Under the pieces are notes generated by a model that did no database searches, was not told the DNA's origin, and worked only from the letters and a program-made list of their open reading frames with translations. Below, piece by piece: positions 23,490 to 36,660 of a stretch of 64,000 nucleotides of DNA. The first letter of the stretch is position 1; every line of letters starts with the position of its first letter. The DNA is taken from NCBI GenBank assembly GCA_002189035.1, contig CM007990.1, forward strand, positions 4,030,001-4,094,000. The letters run 5' to 3'. The stretch comes from Utricularia gibba. Taxonomy: Eukaryota > Streptophyta > Magnoliopsida > Lamiales > Lentibulariaceae. The position numbers and the translations under genes were made by a program.

Positions 23490-25700
23490 AATCTCTTAGC
23501 ACCAAACCAACCTGAAACTCAAATTCAGTAATTGTTCAGCATTGATAGCACCAAAGAACTTGATATGGAATGAAAAATAAAAACTCTCATAAATAAGGTT
23601 TTTCTTCAATTTGAATAAAATGAGTTGAACATTATTAGAATAAAAAATAATGCTATTGATATGGAATGAAAAATAAAAACTCTCATATCGATTTAAATTT
23701 TTTGATGCCATGAAGATGACGACCCCAATCATTGCCAGATAAAAGAACTTGAATAATCTCTTTTGACAAAGAAGTACAATATGGATCAAGAACCCATTCT
23801 CAAATACCAAAAGTTGATTCCGATGAAATCGTAGTAGAAGGAATAGATAAAAATATCACATAACATGCATGATAATATTTTGTATTTCAGTTCATTTGCC
23901 TTCATTCACTGCAGCACATCAAATTTTAAGGATTCTTCTTCACTTTTAGCTCAAAACAGTGTTTCTTCCAAGTAAAACTCTAGTTCAGATTTTTTTGGTT
24001 GGAGACTTTCTGAAAACTCCATAAATTGATTAAATTCAGGCCATCCAATGAATACTTGACTGTCTAATTATGAAATATTAGAAAAAGAGCCAATTAAATT
24101 AAAATTTGGCATATCATTTAAGTCCTTCATAGCTCTATACTCATTCAATAAATCTTTAACTTATTACGAACTTGAAAAATATTTTGGGAACATTCTTCTT
24201 TTGAGTAAAGGGTAGAAAATGTAAATTTAATCATTTTCATCTTGAATCTAGGATCTAAAATTGCAGTAATAGATATCACTAAATTGCATTCTTTCCCATA
24301 TTTATCAAACTTGTCTTTCATTTTGACAATCATATCGCGTAAGTACTTTGCATCATCATCTTCATGACTAATTAAGACCTCTTTAATCCTCCGAATAACA
24401 GCAAGAAACTTGTTAGATGTGATGTAGTCCGTCCTTGATATCATCTTAATAGCCTCATACAAAGCTTTCAAAATTTTTGCAATCTTGTCATTTTTTTCCC
24501 AATCTTGATGTGATGGATAAGAAATAAATTCAAGATTCATTTATGCAAAAATAGGAAAGACATTTGTACTTTGAAGCCACAATCTACATTTCATATATAG
24601 AATTCCAATGGGTTGGACAATCATAGATCAATTTTCTAGTAGCCAATTTCATCTGATGAATGATTCTAGAAAACTTGTTAAATCTTACTTTTTATTCTGT
24701 GATATATCGTACACTATCTTTGATTGCTTGAATGACATTTTTGATCCTCGACAATTCATCTTGAACAATCAAATTTAAAATGTGAGCAGTACACCTAATA
24801 TAAAACATTTTCCCCCCTAAAGGCAAGCTACGAAAACCTGAAAAAATTTCTCTTAATATCCGAATTATCACATCATTTGCTGAAGCATTATCAACAACAA
24901 TAGAGAATACTTTTTCTCCAATTTCTCAATCTCTAATGTATCGACTCATTGATTCAACAATTTCTATTCCGGAATGTGGAGGGGGATATCAATAAAATCA
25001 AATAAACATTTTTTAAGCTTTCAATCAAACACAAAATGACCCGTAACACACATATAAGATATCCCTTATGATGAGTATTTCGATATATCAGTGGTAAGAG
25101 AAATATTTCTCAACCTCTTCAAAAGTATTTTCAATTTATTCTTTTCTTTCTCGTACACAACCACGCAATTATTTTTAGCTCTATCTCAAAATATCTTTGT
25201 ATAACCAGGTAATTGAAGTTTAATCATAAATATTAATCATTTTTCTTCAACCACACTAAAGGCCTTTTCATGCATAAGTATCCAGAGTGCCACAACTTTA
25301 CATTGTCTTTCATGATTATATGCACCACTTGAATGATGGATCTTTTCACTTTAGACTCCATTGGTTGAAGATTTAACTTTCTTTGATTCTTAAAAAAAAT
25401 GTTCTAGCTGAAAATGTGTTTTCCAAATGTCTTTTCAAGTAGTTGATTGACTTTTTTATATATTCAAATTTCTGTTATAATGCATATACTTGGAAATATA
25501 TAGGTAAAGTATTTTCCTCAAACTCCTTCCACACTGCAGAAGTTTTTTTTTCTTTTCCTCTCTTTGAAATGATCATCTTCATCACCCTCTTTTTCTTCCT
25601 CAGGTGCGATAACATCATCATCTATGTGAATTTCTTCGTGTTTGGCATCAATACTTAATAATTCCTCTAAACCAAGGTTTCAGGATCCACCTTCCTCCAT
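23490..25700 (-). pseudogene. hAT transposase (RICESLEEPER-like), broken
   Basis: From a candidate ATG at 25698-25700 (followed after five codons by a stop) the minus strand runs through an acidic N-terminal part, then the hAT core with V-V-D-N-A-S-A-N-D and R-C-T-A-H-I-L-N-L-I-V-Q-D (about 24910-24760). The DUF4413-like block is at 24540-24145 (L-D-P-R-F-K-M). The C-terminal dimerisation region follows (E-L-E-F-Y-L-E near 23975; I-P-S-T-T-I-S-S-E-S-T-F-G and L-S-G-N-D-W at about 23830-23720). All the main domains are present in order, but stops and frameshifts scatter through them. It would have bound the hAT ends and catalysed excision. Confidence 0.8.
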
Positions 25701-26359
25701 ATTTCTGAATTTTTTTCCATCTAAATTCTATAGAATAAAATCTTGATATAATTAACAAAAGGATTAAAAAATATATAATACAACAATTCAAAAACTTAAG
25801 CAATACAAAAAATAAGAAACTTAAGTAATACAATAATTCAAAAATGATTTGTAATCTAAAAAAGATTTCTAATGATTTTCATAATCCAAATATTCAGTAA
25901 TTTAGTAATACATTTGATTAGAGAACAATTAAAATCCGAATCATGCATCTGAAACAAAAAAAAATATAAGCACTTAACAAAAAATGCATGTAAATACATA
26001 AAATTTATGCTAAATATAGTTAATGTAAATAAATAAAAAAATCTGATATAACTCATCAATACCCTTGTTATCAATTGTCGTAGCATGAAAGGTTTCATTA
26101 CTTAAATAATAAAATCTGATAGATTAGGATTTCTTACACATATCTAAAGCTTAAACCATTTAATTACCAGGGCCGGGCCTTGAGTCATCAAGCCGAGCCC
26201 ATGCTTGATTGTGCTCGACCCGATTATGTGTATCGAGCTTGGTTGGTGGATCGAGCTTGGGCTTGGGCTCATGCAATTCAAACTCGGGCTGAGTCTTTAT
26301 CGAGCCGAGCTTTGAGCTGCTTGATTAAGGCCCAGCTCGATTGCACCCCTATTTGTAGA

Positions 26360-27715
26360 TAAAGATCATTAAAACCAAAACGACGATTGATAGATCTCTT
26401 GGTGACATTAGCGATTGGCATTTTGAAATCATTGGTAGTTATGATTACATTCTTCACTTTATACTTCTCAATATCTTTTAGTTTCTTAATATCTCTAATC
26501 ATGTGATTAGAACATTCAGAGTCAATAATTCAATCTTCCTCATAATTTATTTTTCATGGTGTTTTTGCTATATTCATAACTATCTCTTTTTTATTATTTT
26601 CAAGTTCATGACTCTCATTAATTACTACTATACACGTGACAAAAACATTCCACTCTTCTTCACTATTCTATTCTTCTTGAGCTCTTACTTTCGAGATCAT
26701 AGTATTACCATACTCTTTATCTCTTTAAAAACATTCTTGTGCAAAATGCCTTATTTTTTCATAAATAAAGCATTTACTTTTCTTCATTTATTCATTGGAA
26801 TGACATCATTCATATTTTCCTTGATTGTGAACTCCTACTGAAAAATTGTCTTTCTCCTTTCTCTTTTTCCACGTTTATTTGCCTATAGACTTTTTTGTGA
26901 GCCTTTAACTAGAATGACTCCTCTTGTAGGTATTGAACATCACATTTTCTTCTGCTTACTTCATAGAAACTCATATTTGAAGTGTTGCAAGAGCTTCTTG
27001 ATTGGCAAGCATATTTTCCAATCCTAGAAGTGTTGGTTGAATTGGACATACTTGAATAGATACTATGAAATCATTGTATTCTGGTTTCAACTCATTTATA
27101 ATTATACTCCTCATACATTGTTCACTAATCTTCTCTTCAAGAGATATTTGAGCAATCTCACTACATAAAGATTTTACGTTTCTAAAATATCGATTAATAG
27201 TCATATTACCTTGTGAGATTGTCATGAGCTACTTTTCTAGAAGTTGAAAATGAGCATCATTTTTCTTTGAGAATAATGTGACTAGGATGTCCAAAAAAAC
27301 CTTCGGTATAGCAGCATCTCGGATACACTCAAGCAGACCTTCTTCAACTACAATTCATAACACATATGTAGCTTTTCCAATCTTGATTCTCCATTTCCAT
27401 AGTCTCAACATGTTGCTTTTCAGATTGAGTCTTTTTTCTTCTTATGATCTAAGATTAACTGCATCTCAATAGTATATTCTACAACATAACTTGGTGGTAT
27501 CGCTTTACACTCACCAACCATCTTTCAAAAATCATATCCTTGTAGGTAGGCTTCAATACATGCTTTCCAATTCATATAATTGGAAGCATTCAACTTTCGG
27601 AGATCACTAATTGACAAATTCATGAAGCTACGAGTTAGTGATAACTTCTCAATTTGATGAAATTTCTTCAACACTTCAGCTATGTGTCATGGTATTAACT
27701 CAAACTTCAATTTGA
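26360..27715 (-). pseudogene. Copia gag and protease remnant
   Basis: The frame 27225-26971 is a UBN2-type gag segment (Y-F-R-N-V-K-S-L, S-L-E-E-K-I, E-Y-N-D-F-I). A zinc knuckle survives in degraded form near 26785-26738 (C-F-I-Y-E-K-I-R-H-F-A-Q-E-C, one Cys lost). The protease start, D-S-E-C-S-N-H-M, lies at about 26525-26500 and the frame is then cut by the hAT element. Stops elsewhere make it non-functional. Confidence 0.7.
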
Positions 27716-27726
27716 CTCTGATACCA
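27716..27726 (-). other. Retrotransposon primer-binding site
   Basis: The minus strand reads TGGTATCAGAG, complementary to the 3' end of initiator Met-tRNA, the usual primer for plant copia elements. It lies three bases inside the adjoining LTR. Confidence 0.8.
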
Positions 27727-27729
27727 CAA

Positions 27730-27988
27730 TGTGTGGTGTAGAGCAATGATTTTGAGGAAGAGATTCTGTTAGTTTCCAAACAAATGTTTACATCTCACAC
27801 ATACTTTCAAATATTTAAACTCCTATTTATACTATATGATGAAACATTCTAAATAATTCTAAACTTTTATGTCATTTTTTAGAATATTCTATACTTTTCT
27901 TAAAGTGAGTTGGGCTTCAATCCTTCATCATTGGGCTCTTATCACATACAAATATGGGTGAACCAAAACCACATATGGGTGAATTACA
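27730..27988 (-). repeat. Short LTR of the truncated copia element
   Basis: On the minus strand it would start TGTAATTC near 27988 and end CACACA at 27730, next to the primer-binding site. A TATA-like TATAGTATAAATAGGAG stands inside it. The outer boundary is inferred from the TG...CA rule only, as no second LTR is present for comparison. Confidence 0.5.
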
Positions 27989-28024
27989 AAAAAAATATTT
28001 TTTCAAAATATTCAAGGATAGAAC

Positions 28025-28155
28025 AGTTGAGTCAAAACTGTAATGAGAATGTATATACTACAATTCGTGGATTAAAGAGTTGAATCCAAACTATAATGAA
28101 AATGTATATATTGCAATTCATGGCTTATGGATAAAAGAGTTAAGTCCAAACTACT
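28025..28155. repeat. Tandem repeat, about 55-bp period
   Basis: Two full copies and one partial copy of a unit containing AAACT.TAATGA.AATGTATATA and CAATTC.TGG. It sits between the two copia remnants. Confidence 0.75.
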
Positions 28156-28782
28156 GGTGATATTTTTTATCAGTACATCATATGTTGTGGTAACCGTTGT
28201 CATGGTCGTACCACCTATTTCTAAGTCGTTAACTATGATATACCTCAAACTATTTGTGGATATGTCCATCGGAGGGAGGGGGTGAGATCATACTAGAAGG
28301 GCATACAACACTTGTATTGCCTACTCTTTAGTTAGTCCTTGAGAGAGTAGAGTGTGAGCTTGAGATTTGATATGACATTCATCATTTTCTATAGTTTATG
28401 TTTGGCAAGTGAGAGGGGGCATCTAGTTTGCCTTACCTCCTCTATGCATTTTTTTTGTAAGTATCTCCAAAGGATATGGACATCTTTGAGGTGATCAAAT
28501 CTTCTTTAAGAAAAGTGGGTATTGGGACTTGGGAAATTTTTATCCCATATACTCTTTCTCATGGTTTTCTTGAATTGCATTAAGAACTAACTGAGGTAAT
28601 AAACGAATGGAATAATTTTTTGTGTGTTGATGGGACAATAGGTAACATGGATTGGATTTCCTACAACATTGTACAAAGTGTGTGGAAATGAAGCTCTAGA
28701 GAAGTAGAAAAATATGAAGAAATGAGTTGAATATCATCTGAAAGATATTTTTGTAACTTTTCTTATTTGTAATAGAATAAAT

Positions 28783-30600
28783 TTTTGAAAGAAGCAAAGT
28801 ATCAATAGATAGAATTCACCATAAAAATATTACAAAAAAACTATGAACAAATAGAAAAATTTCTTGATAATTGAAGATTCATAATTTTAGTCTTTAGCAA
28901 TGCTTTTCATTTGAAAGGTTGTGGTGAATGCTTATGTAAAAAACACTCCTGTAATTTTCTTTTAATAGTACGTGAATTAATTTCTACTTTCACACAAATA
29001 ATATTGCTTGAATCATTTTTCAATTTATTATATTTCAACAGACATATTTTATCCTTATCCATTTTTTTCTTATCGTCCTTTCTTAAACCTTATGACTCAT
29101 TTTACTATCTCTTTCAACACCCTTTCTCAAACTTGGATTGGGTTGAAGGCTTACTTTGCTTATGAGAAAAAATCGTCCCTTAGTTGACATATTTGGTATC
29201 AGAGTAAACAATTAAATTTCTCAATCATCGTTTTTTGTTTTCATGACCCTTGCACTCAGCCAATCTATTACAATGGCTACTGCAAACTCTATCAATCAAT
29301 GTAAGCAATTTCATTTCCATCAAACTTATCCAATCAAATTATTATTTGTGGAAAGAAATAGTGATTGAGGTCATCCAAAATCAAGGTCTCCATAGCTACC
29401 TTATCGTAGAAATTATAGAATCAATGAAATTCGCATCTACACCTAAAGGTCAAAAACCCCCTTTACAACCCACTCACACTAACGAATATGTCCAATAGAA
29501 AACCTCTAATCACATTTTCAGAAATTGGCTTCTTGGGAAAATTTTTAAAGACTCTTGGACACTCATTATTGGATGTGATATATTGGCAGCTATCTATATA
29601 GCCCTTCAAGATGCCTATGCACAATGATAGGAAGTATAACGATATGTCCCTCGCTATCAACTCTCAAAGACATTCAAGCACGCAAATTAGTCACTAGATG
29701 CATATATTATGAGTTCAAGATAATCTATGATGATTTGGCATCAATAGGTGGCATTATTCCCGATGGAGAGAGGGTATATTGTCTTCTCAAAAGTCTAGAA
29801 ATTGAGTACAACACATTTTTAACAACCATGCTAAAAGAATTACACTCCAGCTATCATGATCTCAAACTGCAACTCTTGAGTTATGAAATGAGAAAACAAC
29901 TCATTAAATACTTGAAAAACAACATAGTCATGGCATTGATAGCCCAATGACAAGAACAATCCATTGGTTTCAAGTCCACCTGAGACGGTCGTGGGTTCTC
30001 TACTCAATGTCATCAAATGTAATCAATGTTTACTCAAAATTTGTCACAATAGAGTGGTGGTGATAGACAAAACTATGCACCACCACCACCCCTAAGAAAA
30101 TGAAACATGATACCTAAGAAATGAGAATTACATAGAAACAAGGTATGTCAAATTTGTAATGTACAAAATCACATAGCAAAGATTTGTTGATATCTTCCAA
30201 GGCTGTCATTATCACTTGCAACTAGAAACGAAACTCTTCCTCAAGCCTTAACTTCACTCTGAATTCACCATAAAAATATGTTTGGAAGAAGCAAAGTGTT
30301 TTAATAGATAGAATTCACCATAAAAATGTTACAAAAAATTATGAACAATTAGAAGAATTTCATTATAGTTGAAGATCCATAATTTTAACCTTCACCAATT
30401 CTCTACATTTGAAAATCTATTGTGAATCCTTATCCAAGAAACATTTCTAGAATTTTCTTTTAGTAGCATATGGATTAATCTCTACTTTGATACGACTAAT
30501 GTTGCTTGAACCATTCTCCAACTTACCACATCACAACAAAGAGAATTCATCCTTATCTCGTCTCTCCTTATCACTCCTTTCTTCAACATTATTTCTCCTT
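28783..30600 (+). mobile_element. Gag-only copia remnant with diverged LTR-like repeats
   Basis: Direct repeats at about 28783-29115 and 30281-30600 share long similar blocks (for example AGATAGAATTCACCATAAAAAT) and bracket a degenerate gag. A primer-binding site TGGTATCAGAG stands at 29194-29204, just after a TTGACA that may end the left LTR. No protease, integrase or RT is present, so the unit is an internally deleted element. The repeats differ at many positions, which suggests an old insertion. The outer edges are not defined. Confidence 0.6.
29214..30190 (+). pseudogene. Copia gag remnant with zinc knuckle
   Basis: Broken frames resemble a plant copia gag: I-K-L-I-Q-S-N-Y-Y-L-W-K near the start, then (29624-29950) D-D-L-A-S-I-G-G and V-Y-C-L-L-K-S-L-x-x-x-Y-N-T-F. 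Near 30146-30188 a CCHC knuckle C-Q-I-C-N-V-Q-N-H-I-A-K-I-C is intact and followed by a stop. Several internal stops separate the pieces. Confidence 0.65.
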
Positions 30601-33600
30601 TTTTTTTAGTGAGTAATGTTGCAATTGAGACCAACTTGAAGCTGGAAGAACAACAAATGATTGTCGGAAGAAAAAAAGTTGAAAGTTCCAAGAAGAAGAA
30701 GAGCACATGCAATCCTAAGGTTAGGATTATTATAATGAGCTCCATTAGTAACTTCCAAATCCTAAGGCTAGGATTGTTGAGCCATATTTCTCCCTTTTGG
30801 AGAAATCGCCTTCATCTTCCTTCTTTCGTGTTCCCCCTCTCCCCTCTTGGGGTCTGGTCGTCGTGTTCTCCTCCTTTTTCTCTCTCCAAAAAATATCTTC
30901 ACATCATTTTTTTCATTTTTCAAAATCAATCTACTATTCCTAACATCTATACTGTTCCTAGCCTAAACATGTTGACTGTAGGTGGCTGAATATTAATCAT
31001 GTCTCCTCCTTGTGTCTTGTGCCCCTTCGAATTGTACTCATAAACTAGCTGAATGTGATTCATAATGTTGCTGCTAACACTTGGAAGAATATTAGAAATC
31101 ATAATATAGACTAAATCATTAATTTAGTCTATATTATGCATGAAGCTATAAATAACACTACAATTAACAAAATATTAAAAATCATAGTTAAAATACTTAA
31201 TTTTATCATTAAACATCTAAATTTCATAACCTAAAAACACTAATAAAATGTGTGTTATCATAAACTCAAGTGACAAGGTCCAGGAGAGAATCCATCCCAC
31301 TCTACCAAGAAACAAATATTGAACATTGATGTAGATATTCTTCAAATTTCAAGAAGAAAAAGAACTGCATGTGACCATTAGAGAAGAAAGAACATAAACT
31401 CAAGATAAAACAACAAAACATCTAGTTACAATATCTTTATATATAAATACCTCACACTTATTGTAAAACAAAAAGGCTCTCAATTTTTCACAAAATGAGG
31501 CTACCTACACAACACACTTTCATTCATGTGAACAAGCTTACCTGTTCCTTCAACTATTTGCATTTTATTCAAGCTTTTCATATCTTCCCAATCATGTTCA
31601 AACTACTCTATTTTATACAAACCTCTTACACCTTTACACTCTCTTTCAACACTTTGTTGACGTTTAAAACAGATTTTCAAAAAAAATTAGTGTATAAAAG
31701 AAAGCGCAGGAGTAGAATGACAGCAAGCAGCAGAATCATACTACGCTCCCAGAACAAAAGGGTTTGGCAATGAGTGTTTTTAGTTATTCCCGTTCACAAT
31801 CAACATCTATCTCCCAACATGATTGATATCTGACAATCTAAATCTTGAAACAGTAAACCTTCAATTGATTTCTATGTCAATCTGCTTCTGAATCTTCTGA
31901 CTATCTTAACCAAGACCTTGCTGAGTTGCATTGAATCCCCTACAGGTCGGCAATCCAAGATAGAGGAATGGTTCCTTTTCGTCGTGCCTTGATGGGCAGG
32001 TTCGCCCGCACCTCTAGTACAGTGATTTGCTTTCTTTTTTTTCTTAATGTAACAGTGGGCTTCATAGCTGTAGTCCAGGTCCTTTTTGGTGTGCCTTATA
32101 TGCACAGTTGCCAGAGAGAAAGCCCAGTTCTGTATACAATACACGTTGTCAGAAATACCAGAAGGATCAACAATCCGTCGCCGGAGAGAAATGATCGGAG
32201 GAAGAAGAGTAGCCTTCAGCGTCAATGGCGAAGCACCTGCGACCGATCGGTGGCGCCACACCTTCCCCGGACTCGCTACTTTCGGCATCTACCTTGCCGG
32301 TGAAACTGTACAACAAAGATCTACACCCTCAGAACTAAGTGACAAGGTCCCATATCATCTGTGATCTCATCTACCTAGCTGCTGTCTCGTTTGAAGATTT
32401 TATATCATAAAATAAAATTATGAATCCCAACTTCAAATAATTCAATTATAATTTAATCGTATTTAATCCAAATCCTATTATACAAAATATGATTCAAAAT
32501 GATCAATTCAATTACAATTTTTTTTAAACAAAATGATTTTTTCAATCACAGTTGAAATTGGTGATGCCTTCAAGAGAAAGTGCAAGAATTAGACGAGATA
32601 GTCTTCTTGTACTAATCTCATCAATTTAAGTTTAGGGTTTAATAAGATGACATGATAATAAGGTTTTGTAAATTATGTTATTATCATAGTTTTATAATGA
32701 TAACATACGTTTTTCCATAAATAATAAAGAATAAAAAATTAGTTGTCATGTATATTTTGAAATAGATTAAACTTCAATATTAATATTAATGAAAAATGCG
32801 TAAACTTTAATACAAATAAATTCAATTACTATTAAAAAGATCCTAAAAAATCCACCAAATAATCTAGAATCCATTACCTTCTAAAATGGTATTTCGATTC
32901 CAACTTTCAATTGATTCATGACAATTTAGATTTTGTTTTAAAAAATTCAACTTTTTTTAAAAAAAGAATGTTTGATAAGTAGTTTTGTTATTAAATATGA
33001 TCGATTTTTATTTTAAATAACAAAAATTGAAAAGCTCATCTTATTTTTAAGAAATTCCATAAACCCAACTTCTATTTTAATAGAAATATTTCTCAAAAAA
33101 TGATTCTCTAGAAGCAAAATCAACTTGAGAAGTAGATTTTAAACTTCCAAGCATCCATTCTCAAAAAGGATTGATTATATTGAAGCCTGAAGGGAGGTAG
33201 GCTGCTTTGATCACTTTCTTCTTTTTTAAAGAAGAATATTCAGAAGATGAAACACAAAATGGAAAGTAATAAAACACAGGAGATGATTCAAAGTAGACCT
33301 GAGCTTTCCCACTTTTTTCTCCCAACAAAAAGCTCTCGTGTTGAACAAGGTGGTGGATCCCCCACACTCCACAGTCACAATGATCATATTTTGGTCAAGT
33401 AAAAGCAAAGATGTTCCTTTTATGTTATGCCTTTCTTCTCACTCTACGCCTTTTCAAGCATGTAACCGCATTCAACATCAAAAAATAGGGTGCAGTATGG
33501 GCACAGGCAAAGCCTACAAACACAACTCTTTTTCTTCCAAGTTATTGTGTAAAAAAAAACTATGGGACAAAATATAAAAACAGCATGATAAAAATATTGA

Positions 33601-36600
33601 CTTTTATTATTAATTACCACAAAGTACATGATCTAAACATATCTATTGGTCATAATATCATTTTAAACAAATATGTGTAACATTAATATATCAACGAACT
33701 TATAGTTTTAATCATATGATACGTGTTCATTTGCAAATAAGAAATTCAAATAAACCATTAATTAAACTATACCACCAAATTTTTAATACTGTTTTGTTGT
33801 AATAGAAAGGAATGGACCCAAGGAGACCACAGGGCAATGATGCTGCCGAGACTTGGTTTGCAAAGTACTGAAAATAGAAGCCCGTGATGTGATGACCATT
33901 TCTTCTTTATCGCAATAGATTATTTGACTTGAATTCTTTGTGGGTGTATTGGATTGTAGGATTTAAACATACAAGAGGCTTTTTTTTAGTAGGATGGTAA
34001 ATATATTTTAGAGGTTTTATTTATATGAAAAGATAATTCCTATCTTACCATATTTTAATATAAACAAGACAAAAAAAGAACTTGAGAGGTAAAAATATCA
34101 AATCTTTATTTCAATCATTCATAGATCTTATATTATTATTGTTATTATTTTTAAGCTTTGGAATCGCTTAACTTATAAACTAACATATTTGGATATGTGA
34201 ATATTATAAAATATCCTATTATTTAATTCTAATATCTTATAATTATCATGTTACAATAACAGTATATAACATATTCAGGCACTTGTGTTAGTACAATGTA
34301 GGTTTAGGGTATAAAGATAAGATGAGGGATGGATGTGAAGAGGGTGAGAAATGGAGGTTGGTGGGCGTGGAATAAAGGAGGAAGCCATAATGAAGAATCT
34401 GTGGTGGGGAATCACGTGATGCTCAAACATTCCTAATCACTTTATAACTTTGCAAGTGTTTAGTGAATATACCACAAATTTGTGGACATGGAGGAATCTC
34501 ATTTGACCCCTTTATTCCATTTCTTTCTTTCTTTTCTTTTTGAAAAAAGAAACATATTTCAAAATAATCAGAACTAGTTCAAATCAATAGATCCCTTTGT
34601 AGAACAAAAATTGGAAGTTGTCCTATGTACTTCACAATTTCGAGTTGACATCTTTTATGTTATTTGTGGAGAAAAAACTCAGAGTATAGTTTGTATGACT
34701 TAATCAATAACTTGTATTTAACTAATAGGTAGAAGTTATGGTATAAGTAAATACAAAATAAGTAGAAACAACATGTTTGAAATTAAGCAACTTAAATATT
34801 TTAACTTGTATGATAAATAAGTGAAGTAATTAAAATTGAAATGATTTGAGAATAAGTAGAATTAGAATATAAATTTTAGAATAAGCAAAGATAGTACGTA
34901 AAAGATTTATTTTTATTTTTACTTTAAATTATAAGTACGTAAAATAAGTTACACATACATATTATATTTTCACACAAACTTGTCCCTTTGTCTTAAATTC
35001 GCGGCGCAATGCAATGAATTGATGAAACGAGCCACGGGAGCGACGTGAGCATCTCCATGGTGGCACTGCGAGTTTCATAAATAGCATCTCCCTTTACATA
35101 CGCGTAACATATGTTTTCCCTCTCATGTGGCGATTTCAAGACACGCAGATCACTGCACTTGCACCTCTCCCGTGACCCAGAACAGAAAAATGATTGTAAT
35201 AATAAGGACGAGGCCGAGGGGCAGGCAGGGCAACTCCTTGTAATAAAATGGGCGCCATCGCATCCGTATAGGTGTTGGTTATGGCAGCGAGCAGCATGTC
35301 CAAATTAGGGCGGCAGCGGTAGCATTCGGACACCATGGATGTCGTCCATGTACGATTCCTGGGGTTGAGCCCCATACAGCATATTTGTTCCTATGCGTGA
35401 TTCAATGCTGGTCATCGGCGCAGAATGGAGAAGGACATGTCATGGGATGAGATCAAATCTGCATTACATGATGCCATCATCCTCACATGCATGCCTCTGC
35501 ACATTCGTCCCACCCTTATCGTTTCTTCCACTCCCGCTCTGCTGTATTTATTTTTTTGGAAAATAAACCTCCCTGAAGGCTGAAGATGAATTTATTCTTA
35601 GGGAACAGATAATATATACAATATTTGAAATTTAAATTTCGAACTGGGCACCGGATTATTATTTTACTATTTTCATTTGTTTATGAACGAAATGCCGTAG
35701 TGCGATGCAAAATCTGCCATATCTAACGAACACTGCCCCACTGCAGCTCATAAGTCGTCGCTTTCGCTATTTTTCTTCTATTTCTTCATATATGGTAGTC
35801 GTGTGTATGATTCTAAATATTAGAACAAACTATGAGGATTTCAAACTGAATTATAGATCGTTAATAATTGATTATGCCTAATTTTTTTTTAATATAATCT
35901 ACATTTATAATATATTTGGATTTCATTTGTGACTGATTTATTGTATCCTTAATTTTAATAAGATTTCAGAGAGTTTGCCTAAGGGTATGGTTTAGATGAC
36001 CAATATAAATTTCATATTGATCTAAGTTCTAGTTAAAAAAAATGAGAATATGTATTAGGCTTATGTAACAAAAATTAGGTCAAATTATAATCCAAATACT
36101 ATCTATAATCACAAAAAAACAATCTTAACTGAATCAATGACTGTCTACTTTTTTAATGTAATTCACGTGTCTTGTATAATTAGGTTTCACATGTATATTC
36201 GCCTGACATATCAAATACTTAATTTCAAATTAAATACAAATGTGTTGACAAATATGTTTTTTAATAGACTTATTTTTTAATATACATGTGATTTATATAA
36301 TATACATCTATAGTCATATGATACATGTTTATCATATAATACATGAAGAAATCGAGTTACTTAATATGATGTACAACATTCGATTTTTATTTTATTTTAC
36401 CATAAATTCGGGACAAATGCAGAAGTTATTTTCTCTCGTGAGGGGTTACTCAGTACCCTCCTCCTCCTACTTTTTTTTATTTGGCATACGTCCTGTGGAG
36501 TTTGTGTTCTTTTTTAGTTTTGTATTTTGTTTGTATCATATCGCGTAACCTTGATGCACTGCTTTCTCTCTGTAAATAGGGTAATAATGATAACTGTAAT

Positions 36601-36660
36601 GGGAGTAGTGCAACCGAAGACATCCCTTTTTTTTTTTTTTTTTGATGTTATTGTGCATTT
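30601..36660. other. Long spacer, no recognised gene
   Basis: Mostly AT-rich. Two patches are less AT-rich and might hold exons or old gene pieces: 31900-32370, where a plus-strand frame (32086-32364) reads through V-A-F-S-V-N-G-E-A-P, D-R-W-R-H-T-F-P-G-L and I-Y-L-A-G-E; and 35000-35400, where frames run on both strands but none is familiar. A G-box-like ATCACGTGAT lies at about 34411. A poly-T run occurs at about 36627-36643. No RNA gene was recognised. Confidence 0.45.

Larger units (their letters stand above)
21836..26351 (-). mobile_element. hAT DNA transposon inserted in copia pol
   Basis: The ends read TAGAGGTGTAATC (left) and, on the minus strand, TAGGGGTGCAATC (right), the canonical hAT inverted terminal repeat. 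It is flanked by an 8-bp duplication with one mismatch (tctgtaga at 21828-21835, tttgtaga at 26352-26359). Subterminal regions are rich in CTCGAGC/GAGCTCG-type motifs, as usual in plant hATs (about 21850-22010 and 26170-26345). It encodes a RICESLEEPER-like transposase on the minus strand and carries a 1.1-kb AT-rich inverted-repeat element near its left side. Confidence 0.88.
20620..27988 (-). mobile_element. Truncated Ty1/copia retrotransposon, split by a hAT element
   Basis: Reading the minus strand from the right, a short LTR (27988-27730) is followed by a primer-binding site, a degenerate gag with zinc knuckle, a protease-like D-S-E-C-S-N-H-M, then a 4.5-kb hAT insertion (26351-21836), then the pre-integrase and integrase regions, fading at about 20620. 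Reverse transcriptase, RNase H and the 3' LTR are absent. Many stops and frameshifts are present. The order of domains shows a copia element (protease, integrase before RT). Confidence 0.75.

Noticed and set aside
28025-28155. CRISPR-like array
   Set aside because: Only two to three imperfect copies with no spacers, in a plant nuclear context.
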